Shown: positions 53,424 to 63,627 of the stretch, in pieces
How the letters are laid out: each line of letters begins with the position of its first letter
Position numbering within the stretch: the stretch's first letter is position 1
Origin: Phymatolithon calcareum
Taxonomy: Eukaryota > Rhodophyta > Florideophyceae > Hapalidiales
Reading direction: 5' to 3'
NCBI GenBank assembly: GCA_977006965.1
Contig: OZ345362.1
Coordinates: forward strand, 1,240,001 to 1,304,000
Length of the DNA stretch: 64,000 nucleotides
Translations under genes and position numbers: made by a program
Notes under the pieces: generated by a model
Database searches by the model: none
Told to the model about the DNA's origin: nothing
The model's input: the letters and a program-made list of their open reading frames with translations, nothing else

Positions 53424-54562
53424 GCTATTCGAGCTTAACAAAGAGCAGAAATGATACGGCTTGATTGGAGAAAGAAATGTCTGCTCGATGACGGGGGTAA
53501 AATGGTTCACGAAAACAGTTCATTTTCACGACGCACTGGGCGCGGAAATGGGCACCATCCTAATCTCAGAGAAATACAGATTTTCCCCATGCATCCACGC
53601 GACATATAGAACAACATACTTGTCCCTGCATCACCGCTTGCCGTCCTGCGCGCTGCACGCCGGTGAGCCAAATACGAGCAAGCACTCCTCGAGAAGAGTC
53701 CATGTCTTCTTCACTTAACTTACGCCCACAGCGCGGTGAACCACCATTGCGCCGCGCTCCTTTCGTGACGTCTGGTCCATATTAAGCACGTAAAGCAAGT
53801 ACAGCGCCATCTTACCCATATCACCCCGTCGTTGCATACCCCGTACGCACTCGCGCACATCGCGCGTTTTCCGAAACCAGCTCCAACTAAAGTGATCCCC
53901 AATTTGGTATCACTCGCAGACTGGATGCAATCCCGCGCGCATTCTCGCACCGGTCATCCCGATTCAGCAACAACTGCGCGCCGGCAAATATTCCGCGCGC
54001 ATTTGGTTCTCTCGTTTCCTCTTCTATGCCTTCTGTTGCTGAGTTGCTGGAACACGAACTCGCTCGCAGACCAGAGGCATAGCTTGCGCGTCGTATCAGT
54101 ATATAGCACTCCGCAATCGACTGACAGACAGAGAGACAATGATCAATACACTTACCAATCTTACTTCACAACCATCCGTGTTGTTCCTCTTCCCCACCCG
54201 CTGTTTAGCCGCATTCCCTTTAATTTCACTTAAGGCATTTTCAACAAGACGAGCAGGTCGTTTGGCCGAAGGTCTGTGACGTTCCTCAAGGCAGGCAGCG
54301 CGCATTCGTCAAATCATACTGAACAGTATTGTGGCGCTGCTCGAACTGCATCTGAGAGGCGCCGCACAGTATTGGATGCAAATACTGTAATTGTCCAAAT
54401 CTGGAAGCAACTGCCTGCACTGTTCAGTGCTTGCTTCCGCGCACTGTAAAGGACATTTGATTCAAAGTCAAGCATTCTAATGCGTATAACTCCGAATTAC
54501 TTTTGTTCGGGTCAGCTGCTTGCCCAGAACTTTGTCAGAACTCACCCCTAGCGGGTTTATTG
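53424..54562. other. unassigned region
   Basis: No supported gene. An 85-codon frame at 53461-53718 and a 133-codon frame at 53832-54233 lack domains. Confidence 0.4.
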
Positions 54563-55582
54563 TAGGTGTTGGTATGGCTTTTGGATACGGCGACGAGCTG
54601 GGCCACAGAAAATGGAATGACATGGAACACTAAGAAAGGAAAAAGCGAAAAGCTTATCTATCCTGGATTATTCAAACGCAAGTTCCGGCTCTCAGGCCAG
54701 GAGCTCCACGAAACCCGCCTACTGGAAAACCTGGGAACCACGATCGACAACACGGGAGTAACCCACCACGCAACACTAAAGCGCATCAACGCGGCGAAGG
54801 GAATCATCATGCGACTAAAAGACCTGGGAGTCCAAGAGCAAGGACTAGCCACTACCAAGAACATAGCAATGTACAAGGCTCTTGTGCAATGCAGATGGGA
54901 GTACGCGATTCACCTCACACCATGGACAAACTCAGTCGAAGCGCAGATCAACCAAGCGGAGGGTCTGTTCTACTCTGTTGCCTTCGGTAACTACGCGAAA
55001 CGATTGCACGCCCGAATGCGAACCCTCTGCAGAATTACTCCACCAAAGATAAGAAGAGCGCAACTCGGAGAGCACTTCGCACAGAGGCTTATACGAGGGA
55101 AGGACGAAATCGAGAAGGAAGCAAATTACGCAGGAAAAGAAGGGGACATACAGCAAGCAGAGAGGGATATCCGCTATCTGCAGGAGCATGAGCTCCTAAG
55201 AGGAAGTACCCAGTGAGCCGTACGAGGGCTGGTGACCCACAAACACGAGAGCAACCGCCGACGACAGGAATGGATTGAAAAGGAAGAAGAAAAGGAGAGA
55301 AAAATTACTGTCGATACTAAGGAGAAAGTAAGCCCTGTACTCCAAATTCGATCCAGGAAACAACGACTCCTAGCAGTTAAGTGGTTCTTTGGCCGCTTCC
55401 CACCAGGAAGAGCAGAGTCGTACATTGAACATTTCAACGAGGTCGCGGAAGAGAATCTGAAAACTCTACAACGAAATTTGACAAGTCCAAGAGCAGAAGA
55501 ATCTTGGGAAAAAGGGACGAAAACGGCGATTGGCAAACTTTTAGCCTTGGAAATCCATATGTTAGAAGAAATGATAGTGTAA
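54563..55582 (+). mobile_element. LINE pol fragment, 5'-truncated
   Basis: The best-preserved member of the window's LINE family. One frame runs from about 54566 to 55582 with a single in-frame TGA at 55214. It starts just after where the FADD-type catalytic box would lie (LLDTATSWATENGMTWNTKK) and includes LLENLGTTIDNTG and the YKALVQCRWEYAIHLTPW block. It ends with the Lys/Arg-rich RRRQEWIEKEEEKERK and the common C-terminal block AVKWFFGRFPPGRAESY. The 3' flank has GCTTCTAAAATAAAA at about 55657, like 19400. No poly(A) tail is visible. Confidence 0.85.
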
Positions 55583-56499
55583 TGTGATCTGATTGGGTAA
55601 TGAGATGGCAGTATGAATGGGAAGCTGCTCTGGTGTTTGTGAATACCGGCGTTGAGGGCTTCTAAAATAAAAACCTACAATTTCCCCCTGTAGGGGTTGC
55701 TTTCACGCTGCCTTGCTATGGGAATGCCCACCGGGCTAAGCACGCACAAGCGTGTGATTCCTCAGTCCTCCAGACTGTAGCTACTGCATCTAGCAGTGGC
55801 AGATCCCCCATCCCGCTCCGCAGCTCTTTTAGAGGGGCAGTTCTGTATTGCGATAATTGCGAGTGTGCATTTAAACTCATTTTCCATCTCGTTTAAATTT
55901 CCACGCAAACGTCTGTCTGATGAATCCAGATGAGGCACGCCCGCGCAGATTTCACAATTTCCTGCTGACTGTTTGGCGATAGCCACAATTTCATTAACAT
56001 AGCACGGCCATTTTCGAGGTACCTTTGGGCGGACCGGAGTGCTTTCCAGTGACTAGTCGTTGCAATAGTTTGTGTAGGGACATCGTTGCAGAAATCGTGA
56101 AGGGCTCCACCGATGCTTGCCGAATGAGTGATAAAACGTAGTTGGCGAGCTGATGAAGCTATGGTCTCTTCAAAGTAAACTGACTTCTGCGGCGAGCTGG
56201 AAATGCGTCATTCTTTTTTCAAGAAAACTCTTGGCGGAGCGACAGAAATTAATCGTACTTCATATTTCCCGTCTCCTTATCCTAAAACTAATGGCAGGAA
56301 TCGATTCAGGGCGAAAATGTGATCTAGGAGACTTAGAAGTCTCAGAATTCTATTTTTGACTTAGGGAACGGTTTGGTCCACAGCTCCCCAGTTTTGTTTC
56401 TACTTTTTTGATGTATTATGTTGAAAAGACTCACAGTCTTACGAATATAAAGTCAAGGCCTCCTGCAGTGCGGATTAGCTTTTCCAGCTCAGTTTCCTT
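55583..56499. other. unassigned region
   Basis: LINE 3' UTR at the left edge, then nothing recognised. A small stem (CCTACA...TGTAGG) lies at 55673-55695. Confidence 0.4.
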
Positions 56500-57110
56500 G
56501 TTTGGTCTTCTTGTAATAGCCCATTGTTTCCCCGATTGGTTCTTCCTGTTGAAAAAGAGCTTCATCTTTTTCGATGCTATCGCACAGATCGTGCAACCCT
56601 TCGTAACAACCCGTCTCCCGGAACACGAAACTCGAGCTGGCCGCCCCACGAACTCCGGGGCGGCATTGCGAATCCTTCACAGCGCTCAAACGAAACGACA
56701 CCGAACCTGGCGCGGGCCGCGCCAACTCTTTGCAATTCTCTTTGTGCCGCGCCCAGCACGGCATGCATGGTGAATTCGGTGTCCAGGGCGCAGCGAGCTC
56801 TGAGTCGTATCCTGGTCCAACTCGTTGAGCGATCACGCCCGTAATTGGTTAGACCTCTCCACCGTGCCCGCCGTGGCGCGGCGCACGTAATTTGCATGCT
56901 TCTCACAGGATGTGGATAGGTCGCGCAGGGCACGGCCCACGTGCTCGGTGGCGTTCTGCCACGACGCGTCTCAGCTGCGCACCCGGACCATGATAACCTG
57001 CTTGTACGGCCACGCGGCGGGCGGCCTGAACATTTCGTCCTTAACTTTGTGTGGCGCGAGCCGTACACGCCCGGTCTCGATAATCCGCTCCACACGCCTC
57101 CCCGACGTAG
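56500..57110 (-). pseudogene. possible GC-rich gene remnant, unknown family
   Basis: The minus strand is GC-rich and protein-like in alternating frames (VRLAPHKVKDEMFRPPAAW, WQNATEHVGRALRDLSTS, LDTEFTMHAVLGAAQREL), which suggests one coding sequence broken by frameshifts. No family is recognised. The longest single frame (56577-57095) is rich in Arg/Pro and is probably not the right reading throughout. Confidence 0.25.
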
Positions 57111-57213
57111 GCGTTTGACGAATTGTGCGCACGCTCGCCAGCTACAGCTGACTCTGGGTGCACCATCTCCCTTCGAGCAGAGAAGTTGCTACCAGGCACA
57201 ATACCGTTGAAGC

Positions 57214-57274
57214 GTGATAGCATTGACTTGATTGTGCTTCGTGACACAAAGCACAATCAAGCCAATGCTATCAC
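57214..57274. repeat. 61-bp hairpin with 26-bp arms
   Basis: 57214-57239 (GTGATAGCATTGACTTGATT...) and 57249-57274 are inverted copies with one mismatch and a 9-nt loop. Length, arm size and loop resemble a small-RNA precursor; a tiny foldback element is the alternative. No flanking target duplication is obvious. Confidence 0.8.
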
Positions 57275-58199
57275 ACTGTTCCGGGTATCGCCTTGTGCAA
57301 TGGTTCGGTCTTTCTCAGATTACAGTAAAAAATCTCTATTACTTTCAGTCAAACAAAGGAGATAGTCATTATCTTCCCCATTGGTCCATGCGAACTGCGG
57401 AACTGTTCGTTGGGCCACGTGACCTATTTTCTCGCGAGAAACTCAGAACGGTTGACTACGATCAGATTGTATGTTCGTTCCTAATTCTGCCGGAACAGGC
57501 GAGAACAATCGTCATGTTGGGATGACCGCAAATGTTTGTGCATGTCACGGGGTCCAAAACGATTTTAAGTTTACAATATGGCAACAGTCATTAAGGTTTA
57601 TAGGGTTCATACAATTTACGTTACGAGAATGTAGTTCGCAAGCGATTGCCAAGATCAACATTTTACAATGCCAGGCGCTTCATCTCTTCGATTGTACTAG
57701 TGTCCAGTTTACTGAAATTTTCCCTCAATTGACGGTATGAGATTCATATAATTTTTGCAAACTAAAGCTCTCCAATATCAGGCTCTTCGACAGCGTTAAG
57801 CTTATGGATAGCAACAACGAGCTTCGTGAAACAGTCTCAACCAAATGAAAGCGATATATGCATGTTTCGCCACCATGAAGCTTGCTACATGATGAACATA
57901 TGGCAGTCGTTTTCCTCACTTTGCAAACTTTGCGGTTGATTTGCGCTGCAAAAGTAGTCGCCATGGCACCGAATTCTTCCTTTTCTTCTCGGTGAGAATG
58001 AAGTGTGCTCCAGCGCCGCTCTCTAACGTAAATGTACGATATGAATTGACGAGTAGTACTGGAGTTAAATGCGGTATAGATGAATTGCTGGATCAGTACT
58101 TCATGTTATCTTTCATCACGCGCTGCTGACACTTTGGATGAGCTTCAGAGATTAGAAACGAGTTATCAACCAAGAAACTTGCCGGAGCGAATGTGTTCA
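57275..58199. other. unassigned region
   Basis: No supported gene. A minus-strand frame (57963-57725) has CSSCSKLHGGETC, a Cys/His cluster that might be a transposon zinc motif, but it is too short to name. Confidence 0.35.
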
Positions 58200-58911
58200 C
58201 ACGAAACGACCATTGAAGCAGTGGGTTCGTCATTCGACGCCGAAATATTCTCGGCGTTCTGAGCTCTTGAGGAGATAGAACGCTTTCGAATCATATGCAT
58301 AGACCACTTTTTCTGGTTCGCAGGCAGAAGGAGCTTCCTCGATGTACTGACCGGGCAACGATGGATGTATGGGGAGACGACATGCTGTCGGATACTATGG
58401 AAAGGCTGATTGATGATATCATCACTTGCGAAGCAATTTGGATCCCGAGCTACTGTGGGCTCCCTGGGAATGAAAAAACGGACGATCTTGCTCGAAAAGG
58501 CATTACGGAGCCAACTCTGGTGACGCATCAAAATGTATACTTAACCCTAGAATCTGCGCGGTCGATTGTCAGTCGGCACCAGTCGACAAAGCCTCGGAGT
58601 ATTCAGTTGTTATCCCCAGAGTGCAATATAAGCCACAGGCGCGCTGCAACTGTTCTCAATCAACTTGCCGCACTAGGTTAGTTTTTCAAGATGTTTCCGT
58701 TGAATACGACCCTATATGCAAGACCTGCTTTCTGGAAACCAATGAAACCGTGGAGCATCTACTCCTACGTTGTAATGGATGGAATGTATCAAGGCGCCAG
58801 ACTATTGATAGAGTTTCACCAAAGCGGTGGGGGAAATATGCAATGAGAGACCGGTCGAAGTACTCAAGTACGTGAACAATGAGGGGCTGTTTGAAAACAT
58901 CCCAAAATCTT
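58200..58911 (+). mobile_element. decayed LINE RNase H fragment
   Basis: Frames contain IEAVGSSFDAEIFSAF, AIWIPSYCGLPGNEKTDDLARKGI and CKTC...ETVEHLLLRCNGW. They are homologous to the second half of the RNase H LINE at 34563-36116 (AVGSSLDAEAFAA; WIPSHCGVAKNEVADDLARRG). At least three frameshifts or stops occur. The region that would correspond to the Tudor-like module is not recognisable upstream. Confidence 0.8.
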
Positions 58912-59500
58912 AGAGGGCGTAGCGAAGAGAGCCCCTAAAAGGTAGCCCAGTGCTTCTGAGTACTTCTTTGCAGCTTGATTGGTCTACTAGTTAGCGTTTC
59001 ATTGCGAATGGAGCTTGAAAATTGGCGTTTCCTGATGAAGTTTGGCGAACGAGTACTGTAAGCAGGACTTGGAAATGCTACGATTTTCCAGTGTGAGCTC
59101 GGCGCAAGGTGCCGAGCAGGCTGAAGCAATATCAACAGGATTTTATGAATTGAGGCTAACAATCTTGACGGTCTCAATCTTAATCTTCTTCACTCGGTGC
59201 TGAATTAGGACCTATTTTACGCGCAGCGACGTGCTGGCGAGACCACCGATTTTCTCTTCAACTACATCCTGAGCCGTACCAATCACGTATATTGACTTGG
59301 AAATGGCTGCCTATAGTCTACAACATTCTTCTCGACTAAGCGCCTTCGTTTCCTTGGCATGTTTGGCTGCACCGACCAGTAGACGGGAGTCTTTTTCTAG
59401 CGGCACAGCAGGTCTGATTCTTAAGAATAGACAGCACATTTTCGTTCCTAGCTCAACAAGATGTCATTTTCAGGTAGTAATTGCGCTACTCCTCGCACAG
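58912..59500. other. unassigned region
   Basis: No supported gene; LINE 3' flank at the left. Confidence 0.35.
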
Positions 59501-59786
59501 AAGACAAGCCCGGCCTTACGATTCTGGCGTGAGCAAGCTGTTCCGCCTTCGTTTTATAGATTTTATCGAGCTTTTAAATCGCCCCTCAATTGAGGTGGTT
59601 AGTAAACTAGACAATAGAGAAGAGCGGATGTTTGCAGATAGTAAAAATGGTATCGCTGTTGTTTGCTCACCGCAAACTGCTTCCTTTTTGCTTATTCTGA
59701 AGAAGAATGGTTTCTGCCACCCACGCTGTTCCATGGGAAAGACGGAGGCTCCTCTGCTCATTGACAAGACTTTCGATGTGTCTTGA
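59501..59786 (+). CDS. candidate exon of an unknown gene
   Basis: The frame from just after CGCACAG reads protein-like to a stop at 59786 (SKLFRLRFIDFIELLNR, KNGIAVVCSPQTASFLLILKKNG). A stop sits immediately upstream in frame, so it would need a splice acceptor such as the CAG at 59498-59500, or a start at the internal ATG at 59629. No family is recognised and the 5' partner was not found. Confidence 0.25.
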
Positions 59787-59953
59787 AATCTGAACAGTTT
59801 TTGCAAAAGAACGCAATTAAAGAATTAAAAAGGCATTTATTTATTTAGGTCGAAATGAGCCCAAGTCTTTAGGCATCGTAAGTCAGACTCACCTTGAAGG
59901 AGATGAATGCAAGATGGAACAGTGAAGGACAAAGAGCATCGGTAGTGAAGGGC

Positions 59954-60401
59954 CTAACGGGTAAATCTGCGATCTGTGATATGGGATATTTCGTCGACAA
60001 CACGGTATGCGCTTTTCGCAACTTTGTACGCGCCGGACATGGCCCCATGCTGTGCAGCTCGCCAAGCACCGGCAAAAGCAATATCGTACTTGTGCTCAGC
60101 CACTTCAAAAATGTTGCAAAGTGCCATTTTCGCTTCTCTCTCATCCAATTTCGTGCTGAAATACAGCGGACTGCTTCTACTACAGAACGATATGAAAGAG
60201 CTGACCTGCAAAATTGGAAAGAGAAAAAGTCAGCGGAAATCTGCAATAGCTTCAGAGAAATAAAATTAATCAGCTGAGACTCACCAATGCTTTCTGAATA
60301 GACTCCTCGGCCGCTCCTTCAACCCTTCCGATGAGTATTGCATGGTCAACTCGCGATGCAGTTTGCTCGCGGCATTCATGAAATGAGGTCACGTTGACCA
60401 T
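59954..60401 (-). CDS. small two-exon gene of unknown function, 122 aa
   Basis: Exon 1 (60401-60285) encodes 39 residues from an ATG (MVNVTSFHECREQTASRVDH). A 79-nt intron (60284-60206) begins GTGAGT and ends TTTTCTC...CAATTTTGCAG with a CTGAC branch-like site. Exon 2 (60205-59954) encodes 83 residues to TAG. The join is phase 0 and keeps an open frame. The product has a helical, Ala-rich second half (REAKMALCNIFEVAEHKYDIA, GAMSGAYKVAKSAYRVVDE). I do not recognise a family. The coherent donor, polypyrimidine tract and acceptor are the main support; further upstream exons are possible. Confidence 0.5.
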
Positions 60402-61575
60402 GGTCCTCGTGCTGAGCACTGCTTTTTCCTGTCATGCGTGCCTTTTGCTCCGACGGTCCGGTACGACTTGCAAACGCACGTTTTCGGTTTGAAATTAGAG
60501 AGGGGTAAGACCCTGGTCGGTTCTCCGTCAAAAATTCCGTCACTGAGTACACGAGGGTGCCCCAAAGTAGTCACGCACGTCCAACATAGGAGCAAAGACG
60601 ACGAATAGCATTGCTGGCCCTTTCTTCAGAAAGGTTTCAGACTTGGGGTACGGTTTGAGAAACAGAATGGCTTGCACATAAATCGATCGCACTGAGCACA
60701 TCTGACTCTGAGACGTACTATATTTTTCTGCTTGTATACAGGCAAGAATATAAATTTGATGATAAAATTTTCCCCGCAGGGAAGCATGTATTCTATGCAC
60801 ACTGATACAATAGTAACACGTGTCATTACGGCATGCAGTATACGGGGAACCCAACTTTCCTGCAAAATAATCTTTTCTCCGCGAGAGGTTCTAGAGATTT
60901 TACGTCGCCGAATTGGAGCAGTCTGATACTAAAAATTAGTTGCTTCTTTGTTATAGGTTCTGAATTTTGTGTTTCAGTTTTCTAGTGAACCAAATTTGCA
61001 AGGTCGTTTTATAATTCAACGTACGTACTCCGTAATTGGCTGTGGTCATAGCGATACTGCGCCTTCTGTCACCTCAAATTACGAATCTGAAATTTAACAA
61101 GTTAGTTGGAAGAACGTGAGTGCACAAATACACATGGATCTTTATGGTTGGCTAGTTGGGGAATCTTTTCATACCTGCACTATTCGTAGAGTGGTAGACG
61201 GATGACAAAACTCTGAGGAACGCAGTCCGTTCGCACAGGACGTTTCGCAGGCCTGTTCCACGGAACGGAGAACGCTTATACTACCTGTGAGCGGGGTTTT
61301 TGTTCCTGTGACTACCCAGCGGGGTCCAGACGATGCTCACGTAGAACGCTTACGAATCATGGTCGAAGCTACTAACAGTCACGACCGTGGATGATCAAAA
61401 CAACAAAAACAAACAATAGCAAAATACAATTCAAAGTGCAAGCGATGCGGTAAATGTGGCGTCCAACGCCACTATCATACTCTCCATTTCCTACAAAACT
61501 AACTCTCTTCAAATTATCATGACAACTTGCATTTACAGCAAGCCCTTACAGATAGCATTGCAGTCATTACAGTAC
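60402..61575. other. unassigned region
   Basis: Contains whatever promoter serves the small gene to its left. No other gene or repeat recognised before the second Ty3/gypsy element. Confidence 0.4.
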
Positions 61576-61893
61576 TGTAGGCTTCAATGCGTACTTACAC
61601 CATGAAGGATCACCAAGGGCAAACCCTAGAATCGCTGCTTACAGGTGCTTTACACTACGTACAGATTACAAGTGCTTACACTGTAAGGATTACAGTGCGG
61701 CGCCTGCGGCGAGCTAGGGAAGCCGAGCAGCGGCTTCCAGATTCTTCCATTGATCCATTTCTCATATTGCCAAGTCCTTCTTTGATCCAATTCTTTTTCT
61801 ATAAAGGTCGCCGCGAAGCGTTGTCCTCGGTTTTTTGCCAGGGAGCAACCCGACCGCTGCCAGTGTGCCAACTTGTGCGTTTCAAACCCCACA
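61576..61893 (+). repeat. probable 5' LTR of the second Ty3/gypsy element
   Basis: The right end (ACCCCACA) is fixed by the primer site 3 nt downstream. The left end is a guess: TGTAGGCTTC at 61576 resembles the first element's TGTAAGGC start. A TATAAAGG box lies at 61800. The matching 3' LTR is outside the window, so the boundary cannot be confirmed. Confidence 0.5.
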
Positions 61894-61896
61894 GCT

Positions 61897-61907
61897 TGGT
61901 AGCACCG
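61897..61907 (+). promoter_or_regulatory. primer-binding site of the second Ty3/gypsy element
   Basis: TGGTAGCACCG, identical to the first element's site at 44311-44301 and in the same relation to the LTR end. Confidence 0.8.
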
Positions 61908-62026
61908 AACCCAGACCAAATAGCAAGTTGGCGCTCCTGCTGAGCCTCTATTCTCCCAGTCGTCGTCGACTCTTTCAGCGGTGGGCGCGATTGCGAGTTG
62001 CAGAGCACTAACCAGTATCAGTTCTT

Positions 62027-62689
62027 GTGTGCTCACCAGTGGCCCCAGTTCACCTTTTGAGCCGCACTCCGTCTCTCTCGTGCTACACAGACACCAACCC
62101 TCCGACTCCGCACTCCGACATCCCCAAGACTCCACCGCCGCCGTCCAGCACCTTGGAACCCCGTACGCAGGAACCGTGGGACGGTTCACAAGAACCCTCC
62201 ACCCCAAGAACCCCAATCCCTCCTCTCCGATCCCCTTTGAGCCTCCGTTCCCCCCACGCCGAAGCTCCGCTGTCCTCCCTGCGTTGAGACTACCCCCGGT
62301 CCCTCGTGCTCCTGTCCACCGCCTTCTCGCCGAAACAAACCAGCGTTACCACGAGTTTGATTCCGCGTCTCGAATCATCCGCAGGCCTCAACCGGCTCCT
62401 CAACGTCCGATCCTCCGCATCGCCGACTCCACGTCGATCCTGATTTAGAAGACCCAACGTCGTCATCAAGAACCCAAGCGTCGCAACACAAAGAAGATCT
62501 TCCAGTGCATACCGTGCGGCAAGGTTTTCTCGTGTAAGAAACAAGAAGAAGACCACCGCCTCACCCGTCCGCACAAACTTTAGACTACCTACAAGCCCGA
62601 AAACTGCTGCGATCTTACCTTCACTAGCCCTGAGGACTATCGTAGGCACGTCGATAGTCGGAAGCACACACTCTTTTGTGCAAGGAATC
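62027..62689 (+). pseudogene. pre-gag C2H2 zinc-finger ORF, disabled
   Basis: A Pro/Ser/Arg-rich leader in overlapping frames (61981-62448) is followed in a shifted frame by a zinc finger CIPC-x12-H-x5-H (about 62506-62578). After an in-frame TAG (62582-62584) comes a second finger whose Cys pair is altered (ENCC) but which keeps the x12-H-x5-H part (YRRHVDSRKH). Spacing and order match the two fingers of the 43612-44007 frame. It lies between primer site and gag, as in the first element. Confidence 0.65.
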
Positions 62690-62740
62690 ATTGAATCTTC
62701 TCGCTCTTCCTGAATAAAGTTTCTTCTCTTGTGTGGTACC

Positions 62741-63627
62741 ATGGATCTCAACCCCCAGAACCCACAGAAGCAGCCGAACCCTCCAACTCTGCAAGAGCTT
62801 TCCAATGCATACCACACCCTTATGGCACAGTTCAATAATGCACAACAAAACATTGCATCGCTCCAGGCCGATTTGAATCAAAGCAAGACCGCCTTACAGA
62901 CTGCCCAGATGCAATTGGTACCCCAGTCAAACCACCAAAAATCAAGTCTCCCGAACCCTTTAAGGGAAACGACTCGGTTCTAAGCTGGACAACTCACACG
63001 AACAACTACCTTTCGAGCTCTGCTGACAACCAGGCCTTACCTATCCCCGTCAGTTACCTTCATGGTCCAGCTCATGAATGGTGGATTGTGTACAAAGGAA
63101 CCGAAGATGGTCGAAATGTCGCAACCTGGAGCCAGCTACGCGAAGCTCTGATCTCTCGTTTCGAAACTCTAGCAAAGAAAAGATTGCCAGAGATAAACTC
63201 GCGCAGTGGAAGCAGCTCAAGGATGTTTCCACGTTTAACGAAGACTTCCAGAGAATCATTCTGGATATTCCGAGCATCAGTGTAGACGAAAAGATCGATC
63301 GATACACTCGGCGGGCTCAAATCCTACATCTGGAAGGAACTATGCACGAACGAGTACACTAAACTCGCAGATGCTATGCGCGACGCCGAACGTGTTGAAT
63401 CAGCTCACAGCCGACTGACAAAACCCACTTCTGGAAACAGAAACGGTCAAGGAAACCAACGACAAGGAAATCGGGTCCAAGCACCCGTCCCAATGGAAAT
63501 TGGAAACATACAGCTAGAGAAGCTCACTCCAGCTGAGCGCGAGATATGTATGAAAGAAGGCCGATGCCTTCGTTGTCGTGAGAAAGGTCATATGGCGAGA
63601 AACTGCCCAAAAGGCAAGAGGAACTGA
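62741..63627 (+). pseudogene. Ty3/gypsy gag of the second element, frameshifted
   Basis: Starts MDLNPQNPQK at 62741 with a coiled-coil-like N-terminus. Capsid blocks (VLSWTTHTNNYL, YLHGPAHEWW, SQLREALISRFETLAK, IILDIPSISVDEKIDRYT) lie in successive frames, shifted near 62920, 63176 and 63326. The last frame (63376-63627) ends with the zinc knuckle CLRCREKGHMARNC and GKRN-stop. Confidence 0.88.
63606..63612 (+). promoter_or_regulatory. candidate -1 ribosomal frameshift site C-CCA-AAA
   Basis: The gag frame reads TGC CCA AAA GGC, so C CCA AAA is in X XXY YYZ phase. A -1 shift enters the pol frame (CCC AAA AGG CAA GAG: PKRQEEL), which stays open to the window end. The gag stop is 12 nt downstream of the heptamer. 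Confidence 0.7.

Noticed and set aside
61650-62216. 188-codon minus-strand ORF
   Set aside because: Antisense to the LTR/leader of the second Ty3/gypsy element; no domain.
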